This document shows positions 35,444-43,598 of a stretch of 64,000 nucleotides of DNA, in pieces. The stretch's first letter is position 1, and every line of letters begins with the position of its first letter. The position numbers and the translations under genes are program-made. Source of the stretch: Aureitalea sp. L0-47 (lineage in GTDB: Bacteria; Bacteroidota; Bacteroidia; Flavobacteriales; Flavobacteriaceae); assembly GCF_026126405.1 (NCBI RefSeq), contig NZ_JAFMTQ010000008.1, positions 62,001 through 126,000 of the forward strand, given 5' to 3'. The notes beneath the pieces are model-generated. The model was not told the origin of the DNA and searched no databases. It saw only the letters and a list, made by a program, of their open reading frames with translations.

Positions 35444-37642
35444 ATGGAAGTAGAGAAGTTTTATTACGATAATAAGATCGTTAGAAGTTTCCTATATGCC
35501 ACCATCTTCTGGGGTATTATTGGAATGAGCGTCGGTTTATTACTGGCGTTTATGTTTTTATTCCCTAACCTAACCGAAAACATATCTTGGTTAAGTTTCG
35601 GTCGTTTACGTCCGCTACACACCAATGCTGTGATCTTCGCCTTTGTGGGGAACGCAATTTTTGCAGGGGTGTATTACTCACTACAACGCTTACTTAAAGC
35701 ACGAATGTGGAGTAACTTCCTCAGTAAGTTTAATTTCTGGGGATGGCAGTTAATCATCGTTTCCGCGGCAATTACGTTGCCTTTAGGGTATACAACTTCA
35801 AAAGAATATGCAGAGCTGGAATGGCCAATCGATATTGCGATTGCATTAGTTTGGGTTGCTTTTGGTGCGAACATGATAGGAACCATACTGAAAAGAAGAC
35901 AGCGTCACCTGTACGTTGCCATCTGGTTCTATCTTGCCACCTTTGTAACAGTAGCGGTATTGCATATCGTAAATAGTATGGAACTTCCCGTGCATGCTCT
36001 TAAGAGCTATTCTGCCTATGCGGGGGTTCAGGATGCCCTGGTTCAATGGTGGTACGGACACAATGCTGTGGCATTCTTCCTTACCACACCTTTCTTAGGA
36101 CTCATGTACTACTTCGTGCCTAAGGCGGCGAATCGTCCTGTGTATTCCTACAAACTTTCCATAGTGCACTTCTGGTCACTGATATTTATTTATATCTGGG
36201 CCGGACCACACCACTTATTGTATTCTGCACTTCCGGATTGGGCCCAAAACCTGGGTGTTGCTTTTTCCGTAATGCTTATTGCACCTTCATGGGGAGGTAT
36301 GATCAACGGGCTGTTAACCCTTCGTGGAGCCTGGGATAAAGTAAGAACAAGCCCGGTACTAAAATTTATGGTGGTAGCCATCACCGGTTATGGTATGGCA
36401 ACTTTCGAGGGGCCTATGCTTTCACTGAAGAATGTAAACGCTATCGCTCACTTTACCGATTGGATCATTGCTCACGTACACGTGGGAGCCTTGGCTTGGA
36501 ATGGATTCCTGGCATTTGGTATGATCTATTGGTTAATTCCGAAGTTGGTTAAATCACCGCTCTGGTCGAAAGGATGGGCAAACGCCCACTTCTGGATTGG
36601 GACCCTGGGTATTATACTCTATGCACTTCCATTGTATGTCGCCGGATTTGTGCAGGCATTCATGTGGAAACAGTTTAATCCGGACGGTACTTTAGTATAT
36701 GGTAACTTCCTTGAAACAGTGAGTGAGATTATGCCAATGTACTGGATGCGTGCAATAGGAGGTAGTATGTATATATTAGGTGCGATTATGCTTCTTGTTA
36801 ATGTGGTTATGACTATCAGAAGTGGTAGCAAAGTAACCGACGAACTTGCAGAGGCTGCTCCACTAAAACGAGTTACCAAACGAAGAACTGCAAAAGAAGG
36901 TTATCACACCTGGTTAGAAAGAAGACCTGTGAAACTTACAATTTATGCTACTATAGCAATATTGATAGGAGGTATGGTTCAGATCATTCCATCGTTGATG
37001 GTAGACGACTATGTTCCTAAGATCACTAGTGTGAAACCTTATACCGCACTTGAACTGGAAGGTCGAGATATCTATATTCGAGAAAGTTGTAACGCTTGTC
37101 ACTCGCAAATGATCCGTCCGTTCCGTAGCGAAGTGGAACGTTATGGTGAGTATTCCAAATCCGGTGAATATGTTTACGATCACCCATTCCTTTGGGGTAG
37201 TAAACGAACCGGCCCCGACCTCTTTAGAGTAGGTGGAAAATACTCAGACAACTGGCACTTCAACCACTTCTGGGATCCGCAAACAACCTCTCCGGGATCA
37301 ATCATGCCTCGATATACCTGGCTGATTAAAAATTCCCTGGATAAATCGTTAACAGAGAAGAAAATGGAGGTTATGGTTTCATTAGGTGTTCCATATACCG
37401 AAGAAGAAATCACCGCTGCTCAGGAGTCGATGTTGGAACAAGGGACGCAGATCGAAGAGAATTTATTCGCCGATCCGGACTTTGTGAAGACCTATGAAGC
37501 CGATAAGCAAGCCACTTTAGAAAGTGGTGAGGAGTTTGTGGATATGAGAAACAGAGAAGTCGTAGCCCTGATAGCATACTTGCAGCGACTTGGAACTGAT
37601 ATTAAAGTAGAGAATAACGAAGAAGTAACCCTAAATCAATAA
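35444..37642 (+). CDS. ccoNO: cbb3 cytochrome c oxidase, fused subunits CcoN-CcoO
   Basis: The N-terminal ~480 residues are the catalytic haem-copper subunit I with about 12 helices and histidine ligands (for example RLRPLHTNAV, WYGHNAVAFF, WAGPHHLLYSALPDW, DWIIAHVHVGALAWNG). After a basic linker (TKRRTAKEGYHTWLERRP) comes the CcoO part: one helix and a cytochrome c domain with SCNACHSQ (Cys548, Cys551, His552 approximately) and an axial Met probably in GSIMPRYTWL. In proteobacteria these are separate genes. The fusion is common in Bacteroidota. Confidence 0.94.
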   Translation: MEVEKFYYDNKIVRSFLYATIFWGIIGMSVGLLLAFMFLFPNLTENISWLSFGRLRPLHTNAVIFAFVGNAIFAGVYYSLQRLLKARMWSNFLSKFNFWGWQLIIVSAAITLPLGYTTSKEYAELEWPIDIAIALVWVAFGANMIGTILKRRQRHLYVAIWFYLATFVTVAVLHIVNSMELPVHALKSYSAYAGVQDALVQWWYGHNAVAFFLTTPFLGLMYYFVPKAANRPVYSYKLSIVHFWSLIFIYIWAGPHHLLYSALPDWAQNLGVAFSVMLIAPSWGGMINGLLTLRGAWDKVRTSPVLKFMVVAITGYGMATFEGPMLSLKNVNAIAHFTDWIIAHVHVGALAWNGFLAFGMIYWLIPKLVKSPLWSKGWANAHFWIGTLGIILYALPLYVAGFVQAFMWKQFNPDGTLVYGNFLETVSEIMPMYWMRAIGGSMYILGAIMLLVNVVMTIRSGSKVTDELAEAAPLKRVTKRRTAKEGYHTWLERRPVKLTIYATIAILIGGMVQIIPSLMVDDYVPKITSVKPYTALELEGRDIYIRESCNACHSQMIRPFRSEVERYGEYSKSGEYVYDHPFLWGSKRTGPDLFRVGGKYSDNWHFNHFWDPQTTSPGSIMPRYTWLIKNSLDKSLTEKKMEVMVSLGVPYTEEEITAAQESMLEQGTQIEENLFADPDFVKTYEADKQATLESGEEFVDMRNREVVALIAYLQRLGTDIKVENNEEVTLNQ

Positions 37643-37647
37643 GAGTC

Positions 37648-37845
37648 ATGTTGAAATTTATAAAAGGAAACCTGGAGAATATTGATGGGGTTGAGATCTA
37701 CCCGATCATCTCACTATTGATATTTTTTGTCTTCTTTGTTGTACTGGCCATTTGGGTATTAAGTGCGAAGAAGCAATACATTGAGGAAGTAAGCAATATT
37801 CCTTTAGAAGAAGATACTAACACCAACAATACTATTCAATTATGA
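37648..37845 (+). CDS. ccoQ: cbb3 oxidase small subunit CcoQ
   Basis: A 65-residue protein with a single membrane helix (about residues 20-42; IISLLIFFVFFVVLAIWVL) and a short polar tail. Identified by its position between ccoNO and ccoP and by its topology. CcoQ stabilises the oxidase complex. Its stop overlaps the ccoP start by 4 bp. Confidence 0.82.
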   Translation: MLKFIKGNLENIDGVEIYPIISLLIFFVFFVVLAIWVLSAKKQYIEEVSNIPLEEDTNTNNTIQL

Positions 37846-38807
37846 AAACAGTCGCGTCATATCTAAGAGTAATCATATTTATGGTGATCGCCTTTGTGCT
37901 GCTGGAAGTAACTATAGATGGCGGCGATCAAATGGCCATTGAAAAATACCCAATAATTTGGGGAGTACTTGCAATGCTGGCTCTATTCGCAGCTGCTGTT
38001 GAGATCGTTTCCGAATCTCTGAAATCCATCATGTTCAGAGGAATGACACCAGAGGCTCAGGAACGCTACCTTGAAAAGGAAGCTTTAAGGAAGGAGAACC
38101 AATTTTCCGGAATTAAAAAGTTGATGAGAAAGCTGGAAGGTAGTAAATCAATAGAAGAAGAAGGTGAGATCGTTCTTGATCACAACTACGATGGTATCAA
38201 GGAGCTTGACAACAAGCTTCCGCCATGGTGGTTATACGGATTCTACATCACTATTATTTTCGCAGGTATCTACCTGGCTCGTTACCATATTTTCGATGGA
38301 GTGAGCACATCAGAGGAGTTTGAAATTGAGATGGAAGATGCTCGCCTGGCAATTGAAGAGTATAAGAAGACCGCTAAAGACCTGGTGGATGTAAATACAG
38401 TTGAATTGTTAACCGAAGAATCTGACCTGGCCGCTGGTAAGGTGATTTTCGAAGGAAAATGTGCCGTTTGTCATAAGAACGATGGAGGTGGAGGTATTGG
38501 TCCGAATCTAACGGATCAACACTGGATCCTGGGTGGAGGAATCAAGAATGTATTCCAAACCATTTCCGAAGGAGGCCGTGACGGTAAAGGTATGGTGTCA
38601 TGGAAGTCGGAGCTTAGTCCGGCCGAAATGGCACAAGTAGGAAGCTACATTCTTACCATGCAGGGTACAACCCCGGCAGAACCTAAAGCTCCGGAAGGAG
38701 AAATATGGGTTGATCCGGACGCTGAAGCACCAGCAGAAGAAGTTATGGAAACTGTAGTAGATTCTATTGCCACGGAGGCAGAGATAACTATGACCGATAA
38801 CGAGTAA
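37842..38807 (+). CDS. ccoP: cbb3 oxidase subunit CcoP with a single haem c domain
   Basis: Two N-terminal helices (about residues 8-25 and 36-58), then a hydrophilic stretch and a third helix in the block PPWWLYGFYITIIFAGIYLARYH, which is the CcoP hallmark. Only one haem-binding motif is present, CAVCH (Cys207, Cys210, His211), with GIGPNLTDQHWILGGG and GMVSWKSELS. Classical CcoP has two haem domains. The C-terminus is acidic and Ala/Glu-rich. Electrons pass from this domain to the CcoO part of the fused subunit. Confidence 0.92.
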   Translation: MKTVASYLRVIIFMVIAFVLLEVTIDGGDQMAIEKYPIIWGVLAMLALFAAAVEIVSESLKSIMFRGMTPEAQERYLEKEALRKENQFSGIKKLMRKLEGSKSIEEEGEIVLDHNYDGIKELDNKLPPWWLYGFYITIIFAGIYLARYHIFDGVSTSEEFEIEMEDARLAIEEYKKTAKDLVDVNTVELLTEESDLAAGKVIFEGKCAVCHKNDGGGGIGPNLTDQHWILGGGIKNVFQTISEGGRDGKGMVSWKSELSPAEMAQVGSYILTMQGTTPAEPKAPEGEIWVDPDAEAPAEEVMETVVDSIATEAEITMTDNE

Positions 38808-38862
38808 AACCTAGAACATAAGAACCCTGGTCATTAACCGAGAATAACCTAAAAATTGAAAA

Positions 38863-40284
38863 TTGGAAACACCGGAAGATGAAATATTCAGGGATAGTAT
38901 TGCAACTATAGATAAAGAGGGTAAGCGAGCCTGGATCTTCCCTAAGAAACCTTCGGGAAGGTATTATGAGAAACGCAAACTGGTAAGTTACATTTTACTT
39001 GCCTTTTTGTTCGCCGCACCCTTCATCAAGATTGGTGGAAACCAATTTATAATGATCAATGTCCTGGAACGGCGGTTCAATATCTTTGGATTCCCGTTCT
39101 GGCCACAAGACTTCCACTTATTCGTGATCATGATGATCATCGGGGTGGTATTCATCGTATTTTTTACCGTTGCCTTCGGAAGGATTTTCTGCGGATGGAT
39201 CTGTCCGCAGACCATCTTTATGGAAATGGTATTCAGAAGAATTGAATATTGGATTGAAGGTGATCGTGGTAAGCAAATCCGACTTGATAAACAAAAGTGG
39301 AACCGTGAAAAGATCCGAAAACGTACTTTGAAATGGTTTGTGTTCTTTGTCATTTCGTTCCTTATCGCTAACGTATTCCTGGCCTACATCATAGGAAGCG
39401 ATAAACTTATAGAATACATAACGGAAGGCCCTATTGAAAACATGAGCACGCTTATTTCATTGCTCATCTTTACAGCTGTATTCTATTTCGTCTTCGCCTG
39501 GTTCCGTGAGCAGGTATGTATTATTGCATGTCCTTACGGAAGATTGCAGGGAGTACTGTTAGACAACCGCTCGATTATTGTTGCCTACGACCATAAGCGA
39601 GGAGAAAGAGAAGCTGGTCGGGCTAAATTTAAAAAGGATGAAGACCGTGAGGCATCCGGAAAAGGAGATTGTATAGACTGTTTCCAGTGTGTTAATGTTT
39701 GTCCTACGGGAATCGATATTCGGAATGGTACGCAGCTCGAATGTGTGAACTGTACAGCGTGTATTGATGCCTGTGACCATATGATGGAGAAGGTTGACCT
39801 TCCGAAAGGACTTATCCGTTATGCCAGCGAGGCAAATATTGAGAGCAAAGAGAAATTTAAATTCGGTGCCAGGTTAAAAGGGTACTCTGCGGTTCTGGTT
39901 ATACTGATAGGAGTGTTCATTGGGATGTTATTCCTTCGGAATGACGTTGAAGCGAGGATACTCAGGCTCCCGGGTCAGCTATACGAAAAGGTAGACGAAA
40001 ACACAATAAGCAATGTGTATACCTATAAATTGGTGAATAAAACCACCGAAGAGATTGAAAATATACGATTTGAGCTAATGTCTCATGATGGTACGATAAG
40101 AATGGTGAAAGACGGTAATATTAATGTTGAAGAACAGGGTATTTCTGAAGGAACCCTTTTTATTGAAATAAAATCTTCAGATCTGTCCAGCGACAGAGAA
40201 AAAGTAAAAATTGGAGTCTACAGTGGTGATAAACTGATAGAATCAACCAAATCAGCCTTTTTAGGGCCTAGAAGTTATAATTAA
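38863..40284 (+). CDS. ccoG: Cytochrome oxidase accessory protein CcoG/FixG
   Basis: A 473-residue membrane iron-sulphur protein with several helices, the FCGWICPQ block near residue 110, and two 4Fe-4S clusters (CIDCFQCVNVCP and CVNCTACIDAC, about 265-305). A periplasmic FixG_C-like domain ends the protein. CcoG reduces copper during cbb3 assembly in studied bacteria. The start is a TTG at 38863, with no ATG near the expected N-terminus. Confidence 0.92.
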   Translation: METPEDEIFRDSIATIDKEGKRAWIFPKKPSGRYYEKRKLVSYILLAFLFAAPFIKIGGNQFIMINVLERRFNIFGFPFWPQDFHLFVIMMIIGVVFIVFFTVAFGRIFCGWICPQTIFMEMVFRRIEYWIEGDRGKQIRLDKQKWNREKIRKRTLKWFVFFVISFLIANVFLAYIIGSDKLIEYITEGPIENMSTLISLLIFTAVFYFVFAWFREQVCIIACPYGRLQGVLLDNRSIIVAYDHKRGEREAGRAKFKKDEDREASGKGDCIDCFQCVNVCPTGIDIRNGTQLECVNCTACIDACDHMMEKVDLPKGLIRYASEANIESKEKFKFGARLKGYSAVLVILIGVFIGMLFLRNDVEARILRLPGQLYEKVDENTISNVYTYKLVNKTTEEIENIRFELMSHDGTIRMVKDGNINVEEQGISEGTLFIEIKSSDLSSDREKVKIGVYSGDKLIESTKSAFLGPRSYN

Positions 40285-40294
40285 AGATGAAATT

Positions 40295-40741
40295 ATGAAG
40301 TTCAACTGGGGAACGGGAATTGTTATCGGGATGGTATTGTTCATTGGGTTTATCATGTATATGGTAATAACAATGATGACAGACGATGCCTATAATCACG
40401 ATCTCGTTACCGAGGGCTATTATGAAAAAGACCTCCAATATCAGAAGGAGATCAATGCTGAAGAGAATAGTCAGAAGAAATTTGCAAATATTACGGGTGA
40501 AAAGGTAGCCGAAGGATGGCTGCTGCATTTTCCCGAAGATCTGGATCCCAATAAAATAAAAGGAAAAGTGTTCCTATACAGACCGTCTAATAAGCGATTG
40601 GATTTCGACATACCCATAGTTATATCCAATGCTCAATTACTCATACCTGATGAACGTTTATTGGACGGTCGCTGGAACATTACCTTGGATTGGGAATACG
40701 AAGGAGAACACTATATGTACAAGGAATCCATAGTCTATTAA
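40295..40741 (+). CDS. ccoH: FixH/CcoH family protein
   Basis: A 148-residue protein with one N-terminal helix (about residues 7-28), the segment MTDDAYNHDLVTEGYYEKDLQYQ typical of FixH, and a periplasmic beta domain (LFRPSNKRLDF-like, here VFLYRPSNKRLDFDIP). It helps cbb3 oxidase assembly. It lies 10 bp after ccoG and 4 bp before the SafE-like gene. Confidence 0.9.
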   Translation: MKFNWGTGIVIGMVLFIGFIMYMVITMMTDDAYNHDLVTEGYYEKDLQYQKEINAEENSQKKFANITGEKVAEGWLLHFPEDLDPNKIKGKVFLYRPSNKRLDFDIPIVISNAQLLIPDERLLDGRWNITLDWEYEGEHYMYKESIVY

Positions 40742-40745
40742 ACTT

Positions 40746-41486
40746 ATGCTTTGGTCTGGCTTCATACTGGGATTGTTAGGTAGTTTCCACTGTGTGGGAA
40801 TGTGTGGCCCTATTGCATTCGTGTTGCCTCTGGATAGAAAAAGCAGATCGAAGCGAATGCTTCAGGTGTCTCTGTATCATCTTGGGCGTATTATAACCTA
40901 TAGTCTTATCGGATTACTTTTCGGACTATTGGGCAGAGGCCTGTATCTTTTTGGTTTACAGCAAAAAATATCTGTAATCACGGGTATTCTTATGATTCTC
41001 GCAGTAGTCCTGGCGGCTACATCCATAAGGAAGTTTAGGTTTTCAGCACCCTTGTACAAGGCAATATCCGGACTAAAAAACAAACTGGGAGCAGCGCTCA
41101 AGAAAAAATCACCCGATACTTTTCTAACCATAGGTTTCCTCAATGGATTTCTGCCTTGCGGATTAGTTTATATGGCTGTTTTTGGTGCGATTGCCGCAGG
41201 AGATTTGTTTCAAAGTAGTTTGTATATGGTGCTTTTCGGACTGGGTACCATACCGCTTATGACCACTGCTGTTTACTTCGGAAATTTCCTTACCGGTAAA
41301 ATTCGTCATCGAATTCGGAAAGTGATTCCGGTATTCGTTGTGATCGTTGGTGTGCTTTTCATTTTGAGGGGCCTCGGACTTGGAATACCATACATTTCAC
41401 CAAAACCCATGAGTGAGAAAGTGGATGCCGAAATGGAATGTCACACTTCAATAAGTTCAGAAAAAATAATTCATTATAATTCGTAA
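40746..41486 (+). CDS. Sulfite exporter TauE/SafE (UreH-like) family membrane protein
   Basis: A 246-residue protein with about six helices. The N-terminal GLLGSFHCVGMCGPIAFVLPL and the later NGFLPCGLVYMAVFGA are the signature of the CcoG/FixH-linked SafE/CcdA-like subgroup, which is found in cbb3 operons. The Cys pairs in MCG and PCG could bind or pass copper or electrons. The exact function is unknown. Confidence 0.88.
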   Translation: MLWSGFILGLLGSFHCVGMCGPIAFVLPLDRKSRSKRMLQVSLYHLGRIITYSLIGLLFGLLGRGLYLFGLQQKISVITGILMILAVVLAATSIRKFRFSAPLYKAISGLKNKLGAALKKKSPDTFLTIGFLNGFLPCGLVYMAVFGAIAAGDLFQSSLYMVLFGLGTIPLMTTAVYFGNFLTGKIRHRIRKVIPVFVVIVGVLFILRGLGLGIPYISPKPMSEKVDAEMECHTSISSEKIIHYNS

Positions 41487-41497
41487 ACGATAACGCT

Positions 41498-41635
41498 ATG
41501 CAAGCACTTAATATACCATTAGTAGACTGGGGTAACGGCGTAATAATGATCGGGGTTTTTGCCCTGGTAGTCGTAGTCCTTATCGGGGTTACTATTTATT
41601 ATATGTCTCAGGGTAAAAAGAAAGAAGACGAGTAA
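41498..41635 (+). CDS. 45-residue single-helix membrane protein at the end of the cbb3 operon
   Basis: A short reading frame starts 11 bp after the SafE-like gene: MQALNIPLVDWGNG, one strong membrane helix (VIMIGVFALVVVVLIGVTIYY), then a charged tail (SQGKKKEDE). A terminator follows within 6 bp. The helix-then-lysine tail and operon position suggest a real small protein, perhaps a further small subunit or assembly factor of the oxidase. I do not recognise a family. Confidence 0.65.
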   Translation: MQALNIPLVDWGNGVIMIGVFALVVVVLIGVTIYYMSQGKKKEDE

Positions 41636-41640
41636 AACAT

Positions 41641-41675
41641 AAAACGGGAGCAATTCGAAAACTGCATCCCGTTTT
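41641..41675 (+). terminator. Terminator of the cbb3 operon
   Basis: AAAACGGGA (41641-41649) pairs with TCCCGTTTT (41667-41675). GCA/TGC inside the loop extends the stem. The stem could serve the opposite strand too, since the hemN remnant ends at 41699. Confidence 0.7.
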
Positions 41676-41698
41676 ACGCTTCTAACTAATAAACCAAC

Positions 41699-42007
41699 TT
41701 AAACCGTCATAGAAAAGAGTTGAGTTTCCGGTTTTTTGCGTGTTAAGCGCAAATCGAAACTCATACACACGTTTCTTACGAACGGCCTACCTTTCTCAGT
41801 GACCTGAATTCGGTCACTTTCCATTTCGATCAAACCATCTGTTTCCATTTCTTTCAACCGGATCAAAACATCCGGAAGTTCATTAAACTTCATATCATCG
41901 CTTTTCCATGAAGTTTCGAAATGACACATCAGGTTTAAAATATGCGATCGAACAATGAGATCTTCCTTGTTTAAAAGATGTCCCCTATATACAGGGAGTA
42001 TGTTATT
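41699..42007 (-). pseudogene. hemN: 3' remnant of hemN (oxygen-independent coproporphyrinogen III oxidase)
   Basis: The frame from just after a TGA at 42008-42010 to 41699 codes about 100 residues that match only the C-terminus of HemN: PVYRGHLLNKEDLIVRSHILNLMCHF, then RIQVTEKGRPFVRNVCMSFD close to the end. Full HemN has about 455 residues. The radical-SAM core (CxxxCxxC) is missing, and only 134 bp separate the fragment from the next gene, so there is no room for it. The first ATG in frame is at 41929, which would give 76 residues. The C-terminal stop is intact. The fragment sits under an intact Crp/Fnr-type promoter. It is either a deletion remnant or a retained C-terminal-domain protein. 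Confidence 0.78.
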
Positions 42008-42025
42008 TCAACCAACCGTTGAGCA

Positions 42026-42069
42026 CAAAACTAAGGTGAGGTGGTCTCAAATAATATGATAATTATCAT
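42026..42069 (-). promoter_or_regulatory. Palindromic Crp/Fnr-type site and -7 element of the hemN remnant
   Basis: ATGATAATTATCAT at 42056-42069 is a perfect 14-bp palindrome with the TGA-N6-TCA core (centre 42062.5). On the minus strand a perfect -7 element TAGTTTTG runs from 42033 to 42026 with TTT from 42029, again 33.5 nt from the centre. No -7 element stands at the mirror position toward 42144. Confidence 0.72.
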
Positions 42070-42143
42070 TTTAGAAATCTTCCTATGATGGTTTTATCGG
42101 GTATAAAATTTCCGTATTTTCACTAGCTGTAAAACCAAATACT

Positions 42144-42677
42144 ATGAACAGGATTTTAGGCATAGGATCGCGTATCGATCATCCCGAACACGGAAAAGGA
42201 GTAGTTACAAATGTAACAGCAAGGATGTACTGGGTAACATTTATCGATAAAGGACTCGAGACGATCGATGTAGATGATACCTTCGATATAATCGAAGCCG
42301 CTGAAGACGAAGTAGACACTGTGAGTTTTTATGAAGTTGAAAAAAGTCTAAGGGACATTCTCAAGAAATGGAGCGATGCCAGTGAGATCGTACCTATAGC
42401 AGATAAATTCAAAGGAGGTACAATGATCCTTAAACCAAAGGATATCTCCCTCTCAGAAAAAGAGATCCCTATCAATACTTTTTTTCACAAGATTGTAATG
42501 TTAAGGGATCGCTTGCGTGTATTGGAACAGAAGATCAATTCCAGCAAAACTATGGATGATCAGGATAAGGTTGATCTTCAGCAGTACATAACGCGATGCT
42601 ATGGCTCACTTACTACCTTTAATGTCCTGTTCAAAAATAATTCTCAAAATTTTAGGGGAGAGAGCACAAAAAAGTAA
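42144..42677 (+). CDS. Conserved hypothetical protein with SH3-like N-terminus
   Basis: A 177-residue cytoplasmic protein. The first ~45 residues (GSRIDHPEHGKGVVTNVTARMYWVTFIDKGLETIDV) look like a small SH3/KOW-type beta barrel of the kind seen in nucleic-acid-associated proteins. The rest is helical, with FFHKIVMLRDRLRVLEQKI. I do not recognise a named family. It stands alone between the hemN remnant and the peptidase gene. Confidence 0.78.
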   Translation: MNRILGIGSRIDHPEHGKGVVTNVTARMYWVTFIDKGLETIDVDDTFDIIEAAEDEVDTVSFYEVEKSLRDILKKWSDASEIVPIADKFKGGTMILKPKDISLSEKEIPINTFFHKIVMLRDRLRVLEQKINSSKTMDDQDKVDLQQYITRCYGSLTTFNVLFKNNSQNFRGESTKK

Positions 42678-42761
42678 TAAAGGAGCTGTTTAATTCGTTT
42701 TTATTCAATGAATTAACAACGAGTACCGGATTAATCGGTATCTTAGGTATCCCAATTCTTT

Positions 42762-43598
42762 ATGATGCTACTATTACAAGCCGATGAGAATGCAACTTGG
42801 TTGGCGCCCTATGCGTATGGGGTCGTGTTCGTTATATTACTCTTCGCCATCTTCAGGGCTTTCGAGAATTGGTATGCGGGAAGATATGATAAACCCCTCT
42901 TCAGGCATTACTTCGTATATAAGAAATTAAAACCCAATCAGGTTAAAATACTAGAAGAGGAGTTTTTATTCTATCAGAAATTATCCGAGAAATACAAAAA
43001 ACAATTTCGTCATCGTGTAGCAACCTTTATTTCCGAAAAAAGATTTATCGGAAGGGAAAGCCTGGAAATTGATGACCGCATCAAAGTTCTAATAGCTTCC
43101 ATAGGGTGTATGCTGAGTTTTGGCAGAAAGAATTACGAATACAGCCTTATCGACTTCATCCTCGTCTATCCCGGGGAATTCTACAGTGCGATCAACGAAT
43201 CTCATCACAAGGGAGAGTTCAATCCCAGGGAGAAAGCGCTTGTTTTAAGTTGGAAACATTTCGAGGATGGATTTAAAATCACCAACGACAACCTTAACCT
43301 GGGAATCCATGAATTCATGCATGCCATGCAGTTGGAAGCCAAACAGCGAAGTGATATAGATTCGTCGCGTTTTGTCAAGCAATTCCAGAATATTCTAAGG
43401 CGACTTACCAACGAAGATGTAAAGCACAAACTGGATGAAACGCGCTATTTCAGGGAATACGCGTTTTCCAATCAGTATGAATTTATGGCTGTACTGGCAG
43501 AGTATTTTATCGAATCCCCTGAGGAGTTCAAGTCGCACTTTCCAACCCTGTACAAATACACTCAGAATTTACTTAATTTCAGGTATGCCGGGTACTAA
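42762..43598 (+). CDS. MtfA-like zinc-dependent peptidase
   Basis: A 278-residue protein with one N-terminal membrane helix (about residues 14-35), then a soluble MtfA/DUF980 domain. The zinc site HEFMH (GIHEFMHAMQ, about residues 187-191) and a downstream Glu in NQYEFMAVLAEYF fit the family. E. coli MtfA is a cytoplasmic aminopeptidase that binds the regulator Mlc; here a membrane anchor is added. The 3' end overlaps the convergent reductase gene by 20 bp. Confidence 0.88.
   Translation: MMLLLQADENATWLAPYAYGVVFVILLFAIFRAFENWYAGRYDKPLFRHYFVYKKLKPNQVKILEEEFLFYQKLSEKYKKQFRHRVATFISEKRFIGRESLEIDDRIKVLIASIGCMLSFGRKNYEYSLIDFILVYPGEFYSAINESHHKGEFNPREKALVLSWKHFEDGFKITNDNLNLGIHEFMHAMQLEAKQRSDIDSSRFVKQFQNILRRLTNEDVKHKLDETRYFREYAFSNQYEFMAVLAEYFIESPEEFKSHFPTLYKYTQNLLNFRYAGY

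Noticed and set aside
42070-42143. Crp/Fnr control of the gene at 42144 from the palindrome at 42056
   Set aside because: No -7 element stands at the expected mirror position (TTT at 42096), unlike the other divergent sites.
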